Shown piece by piece: positions 9,102 through 14,319 of a DNA stretch of 14,319 bases. A program made the translations under genes and the position numbers. How positions within the stretch are numbered: the stretch's first letter is position 1; each line of letters opens with the position of its first letter. A model generated the notes under the pieces. The model was given only the letters and a program-made list of their open reading frames with translations. It was not told the origin of the DNA and did no database searches. Source of the DNA: Planctomycetota bacterium (lineage in GTDB: Bacteria > Planctomycetota > Phycisphaerae > Sedimentisphaerales > SM23-30); contig JAKJEP010000049.1 in NCBI GenBank assembly GCA_022705365.1, forward strand, positions 1 to 14,319, read 5' to 3'.

Positions 9102-9281
9102 GGAACGAGTATTTTACCCTAGCCTGCATTTCTCACGGGATTTTGACTAATATATTGATAACTCCTTGGCTCAGAATCTCGTATGTACCATTTTTCGGTC
9201 CACCAAAAAAGACCGCTGAAAATCGAAAGTCCGTGAGAAATGCAGGCTAGGTACATTACCCGCCAGTAAAATACCCGTTCC
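9102..9281. repeat. Outer inverted repeat (16-bp arms) split by an inserted element
   Basis: Left arm 9102-9117 (ggaacgagtattttac) and right arm 9266-9281 (gtaaaatacccgttcc) match as an inverted repeat at 15 of 16 positions. In a minus-strand transcript the one mismatch becomes a G-U pair, so all 16 could pair. With the inner element and one target copy removed, the arms would enclose a loop of about 11 bases, so this was probably once a simple hairpin downstream of the LamG-dockerin gene. It may have been a weak terminator, since CUUUUAC follows the stem. This structure and the inner element account for most of the 303-base gap 9038-9340. I see nothing else in it except the Shine-Dalgarno of the GH172 gene. 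Confidence 0.7.
9118..9251. mobile_element. 134-bp non-coding element with 21-bp perfect terminal inverted repeats (MITE-like)
   Basis: The left end 9118-9138 (CCTAGCCTGCATTTCTCACGG minus its first base at 9119-9138) is exactly repeated in inverse at 9231-9251. TAC occurs directly outside both ends (9115-9117 and 9252-9254), as a short target duplication would. The interior is AT-rich, has no ORF, and contains a small CGGTC...GACCG hairpin near the right end. This is the build of a miniature inverted-repeat element or a decayed insertion-sequence remnant mobilised by a transposase elsewhere. The ends look to me like insertion-sequence termini, possibly IS1380-like, but that family guess is from memory and unverified. 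Confidence 0.65.
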
Positions 9282-9340
9282 TGCACTGCAAAAACTCTGA
9301 AAATTTCTCAGCTATCAACGCTGCTGCAATCGTACGCTTC

Positions 9341-10357
9341 TTAATTCACCTGGATACAATGAACCGAATCCGCCGGATCGGTGCACTTCATCCAGTCAGC
9401 GGCAAACGCGGCTAAATCGGCCAGGTCCACATAGCAATTCTTGTCAAAGTCCATCGCTTGATAGCCCCATGCGCCGCATGTCGGAACGGTAATCGGCACG
9501 CCGGGATTGGCATACAAAAAGTCGATGTTCTCCTGTGTCAAAGCATAGTCATACACCTGCACATCATCCACCTCACCTTTCAACCACCACAGTATAATAT
9601 GACCTTCTGGCATAATATCCGACCGCCTGGCGCCTATGCAAAAAGGAGCGGTATCGGAATCGAGATTATACGTCCAGCCGATCGTACTTACCGCATCAGT
9701 GAAATAATGTGTCTGAAGCACACCGTCCACATAAATACGAGTCCCGTTTTCCTGCTCCCTCTCCAGCACTCCTACCACGTGATGCCATTGTTCGTCATTG
9801 ACGAAACCTATCCAGTTGCCGTCCGTATCGTTGGAATATGCTTCTCGATACGAAATATTGTCCTCGCGAACCTGGAAGCATACCTGGCCGGTATCGAGCG
9901 CTATCAGTCCATATCCGTTGTCATTGGACATGATCCCTTTGCCCGCAATGATACCATGGCCCGGTAAGGGAGTTCCGTCAGGTAATTGAGAGGGCGGCAG
10001 GTAACCAAATTTCACCCAGGCGGTGATACTGACATTGCCCGTTCCCATATTCAGGTCGGGGGTATTGGGTTCATGGGGGTAATAACCCATATCCACATAA
10101 TTAGTTCCATCGAACTGTAGGGCGAACGTACCGCCTGTCACACCGGTTATCCAATTCGGGTCGTCGATCAGCCGGCCGTGATTGAGTCCCAACTCATCCA
10201 CCGCCGTTAAAAGCACATTGGGATCGGCCGGCGGCGGATCCATATTCGGATCCGTATCCAGCTTCCAATGTCCTTTAAGGGCACCAGCCCCGGCCGGCGA
10301 TACACAAAAGACCAGTGTAAACAATATAATGCATACAAAAATCAGTTTCTTCACCAT
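9341..10357 (-). CDS. Secreted LamG lectin-like protein with dockerin-like tail (copy 1)
   Basis: Predicted protein of 338 residues. The start is the ATG at 10357, with GGAGG 8 bases upstream and a signal peptide, MVKKLIFVCIILFTLVF, ending near PAGAGA (residue 26). Residues 27-285 form a Laminin_G_3/LamG jelly-roll, with GHWKLDTDPN at the first strand, 'ITAWVKF', 'EQWHHVVGVLE', 'RIYVDGVL' and 'VDDVQVYDYALTQENIDFLYANPG'. Residues 294-334 form a short dockerin-like module with one EF-hand-like loop (MDFDKNCYVDLAD) and four cysteines (294, 308, 325, 334). It has no catalytic domain. The likely role is sugar binding and assembly or attachment at the cell surface (inference). A 14-residue insert, PPSQLPDGTPLPGH, is shared with the PEP-CTERM copy but absent from the adjacent dockerin copy. 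Confidence 0.85.
   Translation of the reverse strand: MVKKLIFVCIILFTLVFCVSPAGAGALKGHWKLDTDPNMDPPPADPNVLLTAVDELGLNHGRLIDDPNWITGVTGGTFALQFDGTNYVDMGYYPHEPNTPDLNMGTGNVSITAWVKFGYLPPSQLPDGTPLPGHGIIAGKGIMSNDNGYGLIALDTGQVCFQVREDNISYREAYSNDTDGNWIGFVNDEQWHHVVGVLEREQENGTRIYVDGVLQTHYFTDAVSTIGWTYNLDSDTAPFCIGARRSDIMPEGHIILWWLKGEVDDVQVYDYALTQENIDFLYANPGVPITVPTCGAWGYQAMDFDKNCYVDLADLAAFAADWMKCTDPADSVHCIQVN
9841..10048 (-). repeat. Near-identical LamG segment, shared with 12002-12209
   Basis: By eye this segment differs from 12002-12209 (in the PEP-CTERM LamG gene) at about five positions over 208 bases, far fewer than the flanking parts of the same genes. It encodes the PPSQLPDGTP insert and the following strands. 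This indicates recent gene conversion or duplication of part of the domain. Confidence 0.75.
10037..10114 (-). repeat. Identical 78-bp LamG segment, shared with 11161-11238
   Basis: The 78 bases are identical to 11161-11238 in the other LamG-dockerin gene and encode the MGYYPHEPNTPDLNMGTG region. The block overlaps the end of the segment shared with the PEP-CTERM gene, so copy 1 is a mosaic of the other two. Confidence 0.75.
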
Positions 10358-10416
10358 AACTAAATCCTCCGTTCTGGAACCTGCCGCCTGCCAGCCTACA
10401 CGGCTGCAAGCAGCAG
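10358..10416 (-). promoter_or_regulatory. Structured 5' leader of LamG copy 1 (hairpin, dyad, Shine-Dalgarno)
   Basis: Reading on the minus strand, an 11-bp stem (arms 10416-10406 and 10391-10381, two G-U pairs) carries an inner AGCC/GGCT stem with loop GTGTA. It is followed at once by the dyad GTTCCAGAAC (10380-10371), then GGAGG and 8 bases to the ATG. The same layout with the same total length of 59 bases precedes the next LamG gene (11482-11540). A regulatory role is inferred from the conservation. Confidence 0.5.
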
Positions 10417-10506
10417 ACTCTCTGATCCAAAATAAAAATTCCGTCCGTTTCATAACAAATTAGTCGTTGTCCTTCCTATAGATTCTTTGCTGCAAATAGC
10501 CGTCCT

Positions 10507-11481
10507 TTAATTGGCAGGGCTGCATGTCGGATCACCGGGATCGGTGCACTTCATCCAGTCACCGGCAAACGCGGCAAAATCAGCCAGGTCCACATAGCAA
10601 TTCCGGTCAAAGTCCATTGGCAAATAGCCCCATGCGCCGCATGTCGGAACGGTAATCGGCACGCCGGGATTGGCATACAAAAAGTCAATGTTCTCCTGTG
10701 TCAAAGCATAGTCATACACCTGCACATCATCCACACTGCCATCGAAATTCCAATAGATCACCTGGCTGGGAATCATATTATCCGAATGCCTGGCTCCCAC
10801 GCAAAAACGAGCGGTATCAGAAGAGATGTCATGTGTCCAGCCGGTTGTATCCGCAACACTATTGATACATGACTGGAGAACACCGTCCACATAAATACGG
10901 GCCCCGTTCACCTGCTCCCTCTCCAGTATTCCTACCACGTGATGCCATTGTTCGTCATTGACGAAACCTACCCAGTTGCCGCCGGTATCGTTCGAATAGA
11001 CTTCCCGGTAAGCCGTCTTGGTACGAGCCTGGAAGCATGCCTGGCCGGTGGTCAGCATGATGAGTCCATATCCGGAATCATCGGCCAGACACCCTTTACC
11101 CGCAACGACACCATTGGCCGCCAGGGTACCGAATTTCACCCAGGCGGTGATACTGAGATCGCCCGTTCCCATATTCAGGTCGGGGGTATTGGGTTCATGG
11201 GGGTAATAACCCATATCCACATAATTAGTTCCATCGAAATACAGGGCGAAAGTACCGTCTGTCACACCTGGTATCCAATTCGGGTCGTTGATCAGCCGGC
11301 CGTGATTGAGTCCCAACTCATCCACTGCCATTAAAAGCACATTGGGATCGGTCGGCGGCGGATCCATATTCGGATCCGTATCCAGTTTCCAGTGCCCCTT
11401 AAGAGTCCCCGCCCACGCCGGTCCGGCACAAAAAACCAATGCCAAAACTACCATCCACAGAAAAATCAGTTTCTTCACCAT
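10507..11481 (-). CDS. Secreted LamG lectin-like protein with dockerin-like tail (copy 2)
   Basis: Predicted protein of 324 residues, starting at the ATG at 11481 (GGAGG 8 bases upstream). The signal peptide MVKKLIFLWMVVLALVF ends near PAWAG (residue 25). The LamG jelly-roll starts with LKGHWKLDTDPNMDPPPTDPN and runs to ANPGVPI, and is clearly paralogous to its two neighbours. It lacks the PPSQLPDGTP insert, having TLAANGVVAGKG instead. The C-terminal dockerin-like module (CGAWGYLPMDFDRNCYVD...WMKCTDP) keeps the cysteine spacing of copy 1, with the last interval one residue shorter. It lies between the other two LamG genes with gaps of 149 and 101 bases, so all three may be co-transcribed, although each has its own leader. 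A carbohydrate-binding role is inference from the fold. Confidence 0.85.
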   Translation of the reverse strand: MVKKLIFLWMVVLALVFCAGPAWAGTLKGHWKLDTDPNMDPPPTDPNVLLMAVDELGLNHGRLINDPNWIPGVTDGTFALYFDGTNYVDMGYYPHEPNTPDLNMGTGDLSITAWVKFGTLAANGVVAGKGCLADDSGYGLIMLTTGQACFQARTKTAYREVYSNDTGGNWVGFVNDEQWHHVVGILEREQVNGARIYVDGVLQSCINSVADTTGWTHDISSDTARFCVGARHSDNMIPSQVIYWNFDGSVDDVQVYDYALTQENIDFLYANPGVPITVPTCGAWGYLPMDFDRNCYVDLADFAAFAGDWMKCTDPGDPTCSPAN

Positions 11482-11540
11482 AACTAAATCCTCCGTTCTG
11501 GAACCCGCTGCCTGCCAACCCACGCGGCGGCAGGCAGCAG
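11482..11540 (-). promoter_or_regulatory. Structured 5' leader of LamG copy 2
   Basis: On the minus strand a 12-bp stem (arms 11540-11529 and 11516-11505, one G-U pair) with a 12-base apical region is followed directly by the dyad GTTCCAGAAC (11504-11495), GGAGG and ATTTAGTT before the ATG. Of the 36 hairpin bases, 7 differ from those of the copy 1 leader. Four of the differences lie in the stem and three of those keep pairing through G-U/A-U/G-C exchange. The dyad-to-ATG part is identical in both. Confidence 0.5.
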
Positions 11541-11582
11541 ATTCGCTATTTCCTAAAAACGTTCACATCTTTTTATACCGCC

Positions 11583-12425
11583 TCAGCCGCGGCGATTCCG
11601 CCGGAGCAAACCGGCAGCGCCGAAGCCAAGCAGCGCCAGCAGGGTCGGTTCCGGAATGGCCACGCCCGGATTGGCAACCAAAAAGTCAATGTCATCCTGC
11701 GTCAGAACATAATCATAAACCTGCACATCATCCACGGAGCCGTCCAGAAACCACAAGGCCTTCTGTCCTTCTGGCATAGTATCCGAGTACCTGGCGCCCA
11801 CACATAAGGGTGCAGCCGAATCGAGGTCATTCGTAAAGCCGATCGTACTGACCGCAACATCATAAGAATGCGATTGAAGAACACCATCCACATAAATACG
11901 GGTTCCGTTCACCTGCTCCCTTTCCAATACGCCTACCACGTGATGCCATTGTTCGTCATTGACGAAACCTACCCAGTTGCCGCCGGTATCGTTGGAATAA
12001 ACTTCTCGATACGCAATATTGCCCTCGCGAACCTGGAAGCATACCTGGCCGGTATCGAGCGCTATCAGTCCATATCCGTTGTCATTGGACATGATTCCTT
12101 TGCCCGCAATGATACCATGGCCCGGTAAGGGAGTTCCGTCAGGTAATTGAGAGGGCGGCAGGTAACCGAATTTCACCCAGGCGGTGATACTGAGATTGCC
12201 CGTTCCCATGCTCAGGGCGGGATCATTGCCCAGATCCACATAATTGGCGAGGTTAAAATCCAGGGCCATATCATCCACGCCGGCCACTACCGCGGGAGCA
12301 GGATCACCATAGGGCGTTCCTTCCGCCAGACTATCCAGCGTCCAGTGGGCCGCCAAACCGGCATTCGCCGCATTCACACCCACGAAAGTCACCAAAACCG
12401 CTGCCATTAATACAACCTTTTTCAT
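11583..12425 (-). CDS. Secreted LamG protein with PEP-CTERM sorting tail
   Basis: Predicted protein of 280 residues. The second of two close ATGs (12425) is chosen because it sits 8 bases after GGAGG, as in the other LamG genes; the ATG at 12431 would be only 2 bases away. The signal peptide is MKKVVLMAAVLVTFVGVNAANAG (cleavage near 22). The LamG jelly-roll spans about 24-254, with the PPSQLPDGTP insert nearly identical to copy 1. In place of the dockerin module the chain ends in a PEP-CTERM signal: PEP at 258-260, a hydrophobic stretch 261-273, then the basic tail RRNRRG. PEP-CTERM tails are processed by exosortase/EpsH-type enzymes and link proteins to exopolysaccharide or the envelope in species that have them. 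The first strand lacks the DPNMDPPPADPN linker found in the dockerin versions. Confidence 0.88.
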   Translation of the reverse strand: MKKVVLMAAVLVTFVGVNAANAGLAAHWTLDSLAEGTPYGDPAPAVVAGVDDMALDFNLANYVDLGNDPALSMGTGNLSITAWVKFGYLPPSQLPDGTPLPGHGIIAGKGIMSNDNGYGLIALDTGQVCFQVREGNIAYREVYSNDTGGNWVGFVNDEQWHHVVGVLEREQVNGTRIYVDGVLQSHSYDVAVSTIGFTNDLDSAAPLCVGARYSDTMPEGQKALWFLDGSVDDVQVYDYVLTQDDIDFLVANPGVAIPEPTLLALLGFGAAGLLRRNRRG

Positions 12426-12439
12426 TTTCATTTCCTCCG

Positions 12440-12464
12440 TTTGACAACCTTTTTCTTTGTCAAA
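12440..12464 (-). promoter_or_regulatory. 8-bp hairpin abutting the Shine-Dalgarno of the PEP-CTERM LamG gene
   Basis: The arms TTTGACAA (12464-12457) and TTGTCAAA (12447-12440) are perfect inverted repeats around a 9-base loop. The stem ends one base before GGAGG (12438-12434). It may shield or expose the ribosome site, or be an operator. It differs in sequence from the leaders of the other two LamG genes but lies in the same place relative to the start. Confidence 0.4.
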
Positions 12465-12501
12465 ACTAAAAAAACATACCTTAAACAAAAACACGAAACG
12501 A

Positions 12502-12520
12502 ACACACATGCACACACACA
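12502..12520. repeat. Short CA/TG dinucleotide tract
   Basis: The 19-base alternating tract acacacatgcacacacaca lies between the end of the ceramidase-like gene and the PEP-CTERM LamG gene, in otherwise T-rich (minus strand) non-coding DNA. It may be prone to slippage. No function can be assigned. Confidence 0.5.
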
Positions 12521-12525
12521 AAGTC

Positions 12526-13890
12526 TCAAATTGCTGTCTCTTTCATCACCTCCTTTTTACCGGGTACGGTCCTTATGTTTGATTTGTATTGCTGCATCAG
12601 CCCCGCCGCCGCTTCCACCATCACATCCCCGGCCTCCGGGGCGAAGATCCCCAGATCCGCTTCATACCCGCTGGCTTCCGCTGTCACGACATACCCTTGC
12701 AGCTCGCCGTTGGCCAGACTGACCACAAACGCCCGCCCCGGCGCCCGCCGCTTGATCGCCAGCCCGTATTCCACAAACAGCTCGCCCGGCAATCCGGCAA
12801 TAAAGGTGTCCCCGATTCGCAATACCTGCACTTCCGCGGGCGTGCAGCACCGGCGAAACCGTTCCACCTCTCCGTTCTCCTGCGCCCTGGCCAGCGTGAC
12901 CGCCTCCTCCGCGCCGAAAACCGAACATTCCGCGGTACGAATCGAGCCGGGATCCCCTCCTTCCTGCAGCAAACGGGTATATTCCTGCCGGGCCTTTTGC
13001 AGCCGCCGTTCCGCCTCCGCCACGCTATACATCGTTCGACCGGGCAGCTCCACCAAATCCTGTCCCGCCGAAAGAGGAATCTCCTCGGAAAAATCCTCCT
13101 CTTGCAGGGCCTCAATACGTTCCAGTACCGCCCTGCCCAGCCGCTGTCCCAGCCGTTCCGCCTCCGCAAACGTGTGACTCTGAATAGAATGCCGCGGACT
13201 CTGATTCCCGCAGGGACCGGTATGATAAATTACCTTTACACCGGGCAGGTGCTCCTTCAGGTACCTCCGGGTGGAACCAGGGAAGTCAGCGGAAATCCAG
13301 GTGGAATCCTCGTGCAAAACCGTGGGATGCATGGAATAAACCACCCATAACGCCAGCGGCCCCCCCGAATCTTTTCGCCGCAGATAGATCATGCCGGCTT
13401 CCGGATCACTGGGGCCGCCGGGCGTATGGCGATTGCCGCCCACCCCCGCCGCCTGACAGCTCGTGATGGCCGCCCGGGCCGCCGTCGCCTGATGATACGC
13501 CTCCGTACCGGCCTCGATAATTTTCTGCGATACATAGGCTAAATAGTTCGGATCGGGCGGTGGCAGCGTCGGATCATCCCGCAGCGCCAGGATTTCCACC
13601 ATCGCCGGCCCCGAATGCGTATGCATCGCGCTGATTAAAATATGGTCCGGCGGAATGGCCGTCGCCCGGCTGATGGCCGCCCGGCACTGGCAAACCAACT
13701 CCCGGCTCACCGCCACCACATCCACCGCAATCAGCAGAATATCGCATGTCCCGTCGCCCAGATACAGGGCCGACGCATACAGAAAATCGTGGATGCCGGT
13801 GGATATACGGGATACGTGCGGATAACCCATTAAGTACATGGGCTTCTCCGGTGTAATATTCTTTACCGCTGTTCCTGCACGCAAACTCAT
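12526..13890 (-). CDS. Neutral/alkaline ceramidase-like hydrolase (N-terminal domain only)
   Basis: Predicted protein of 454 residues. The ATG at 13890 places MSLRAGTAVKNITPEKP at the N-terminus, the usual opening of this family ('RAG...ITP'). A TTG at 13914 would add eight residues and is less likely. The ribosome site is weak (AAGG, 9 bases upstream). Family motifs are SAMHTHSGP (87-95), YSMHPT (185-190), HTGPCGNQSPRH (223-234), GLPGELF (366-372) and NGELQGYV (394-401). H90 or H92, H188, E370 and Y400 fit the zinc ligands of neutral ceramidase and S231 fits its active serine. The usual C-terminal immunoglobulin-like domain (total about 650 residues) and a signal peptide are absent, so this is a short, probably cytoplasmic relative. 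Such short relatives are widespread in planctomycetes and their substrate need not be ceramide. It starts 24 bases after the isomerase-like gene, so the two are probably one operon. Confidence 0.8.
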   Translation of the reverse strand: MSLRAGTAVKNITPEKPMYLMGYPHVSRISTGIHDFLYASALYLGDGTCDILLIAVDVVAVSRELVCQCRAAISRATAIPPDHILISAMHTHSGPAMVEILALRDDPTLPPPDPNYLAYVSQKIIEAGTEAYHQATAARAAITSCQAAGVGGNRHTPGGPSDPEAGMIYLRRKDSGGPLALWVVYSMHPTVLHEDSTWISADFPGSTRRYLKEHLPGVKVIYHTGPCGNQSPRHSIQSHTFAEAERLGQRLGRAVLERIEALQEEDFSEEIPLSAGQDLVELPGRTMYSVAEAERRLQKARQEYTRLLQEGGDPGSIRTAECSVFGAEEAVTLARAQENGEVERFRRCCTPAEVQVLRIGDTFIAGLPGELFVEYGLAIKRRAPGRAFVVSLANGELQGYVVTAEASGYEADLGIFAPEAGDVMVEAAAGLMQQYKSNIRTVPGKKEVMKETAI

Positions 13891-13914
13891 ACCAAACAAC
13901 CTTGGATTTCCCAA

Positions 13915-14319
13915 TCAACTCTTGTTCAGCCGGATGGGCCGCAGCCCTGGAATATATTTACACGCCTCCACCAGCGCCTCGGAGTAATGTCCATACGCCA
14001 TGCCCACATGATGAATAAACGGACCCTCAATCAAAATCCGTTCCCACCGCGGCCAGTCATCCACCTCCATCCACAGATAGTTATTCAGCGTATCCGGCCC
14101 CGGGATCGTTTTCCCTTCCCCCACCGCCAACTGGTAGTCACCCCCGTCACCGTCAAAACGCGCCACCGTAATGGGCCCGTCCTTTAGCTTGAAATGCACC
14201 ATCCCGGATACCGGAGACGGCAAAATCCAGTGATGGCCGATACGAATGCTGGATTCCGGGTGGCACATCGTGGGGGGAGCGGCCCCGTGCCACAGCAATA
14301 CCCCGTTGTCATTCTCCGG
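13915..14319 (-). CDS. L-fucose/L-arabinose isomerase-like protein, C-terminal part (5'-partial)
   Basis: The frame is open from the right edge of the window (14319) to the TGA at 13917-13915, giving 134 residues with the N-terminus missing. The sequence NGVLLWHGAAPPTMCH near the start, ARFDGDGGDYQLAVGEG in the middle and GPFIHHVGMAYGHYSEALVEACKYIPGL near the end resemble the C-terminal domain of the fucose isomerase superfamily, in which a histidine near the C-terminus helps bind the Mn ion. The HH pair in FIHHVGMAYGH is the candidate. The assignment is by recognition of the pattern, not by alignment, and the sugar cannot be deduced. It is followed after 24 bases by the ceramidase-like gene. 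An intracellular sugar-isomerisation role would fit a locus that otherwise encodes secreted glycan-degrading proteins. Confidence 0.65.
   Translation of the reverse strand, partial: PENDNGVLLWHGAAPPTMCHPESSIRIGHHWILPSPVSGMVHFKLKDGPITVARFDGDGGDYQLAVGEGKTIPGPDTLNNYLWMEVDDWPRWERILIEGPFIHHVGMAYGHYSEALVEACKYIPGLRPIRLNKS

Noticed and set aside
9341..12425. Tandem LamG genes as a CRISPR-like or phase-variable cassette array
   Set aside because: The repeats are whole coding domains with separate start sites; no recombinase gene or invertible repeats flank them in this window.
12440..12463. TTGACA on the minus strand as a -35 box for the PEP-CTERM LamG gene
   Set aside because: A -10 box at 16-18 bases would fall on the Shine-Dalgarno and none is present; the sequence is better explained as one arm of a hairpin.

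Overview
The window reads as accessory, glycan-degrading DNA from a planctomycete, most likely the Phycisphaerae/Sedimentisphaerales side. This is inferred from protein style, with no marker gene present. The signs are LamG (jelly-roll lectin) domains followed by a short Cys-bracketed, dockerin-like EF-hand module, a PEP-CTERM sorting tail, a DUF2961/GH172 enzyme, and a very large Ig-like/beta-helix surface protein. No rRNA, tRNA, CRISPR array or intact transposase gene was seen.

Layout. One gene runs on the + strand: the 3' part of a large secreted or surface protein (1-2252). Its stop lies 4 bases from the stop of the first of eight minus-strand genes. Read in the direction of transcription (right to left), these are: the C-terminal part of a fucose/arabinose-isomerase-like protein (14319-13915), a neutral-ceramidase-like hydrolase (13890-12526), a PEP-CTERM LamG protein (12425-11583), two LamG-dockerin proteins (11481-10507 and 10357-9341), a GH172/DUF2961 protein (9037-7898), a beta-propeller plus glycosidase-like barrel protein with an apparent frameshift (7866-4970), and a second barrel protein fused to LamG and dockerin (4878-2257).

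How it may work together. Six of the eight minus-strand genes encode signal peptides (one seen only after correcting a frame disruption). They combine catalytic modules (GH172; two paralogous GH20/GH67-like barrels) with carbohydrate-binding modules (four LamG copies) and cell-surface or complex-forming tails. The upstream isomerase-like gene would act on a released sugar inside the cell. This suggests a polysaccharide-utilisation locus for a complex, possibly deoxy-sugar-containing glycan. The substrate cannot be read from the sequence.

The most notable points are: (i) a structured 59-base leader conserved in front of two LamG genes, with stem pairing kept despite substitutions; (ii) three LamG paralogues that are a patchwork of nearly identical blocks but carry different C-terminal sorting tails; (iii) a one-base frame disruption separating a good signal peptide from its enzyme; (iv) a 134-bp terminal-inverted-repeat element that appears to have split an older hairpin; (v) the modular re-use of one barrel in two different fusions.
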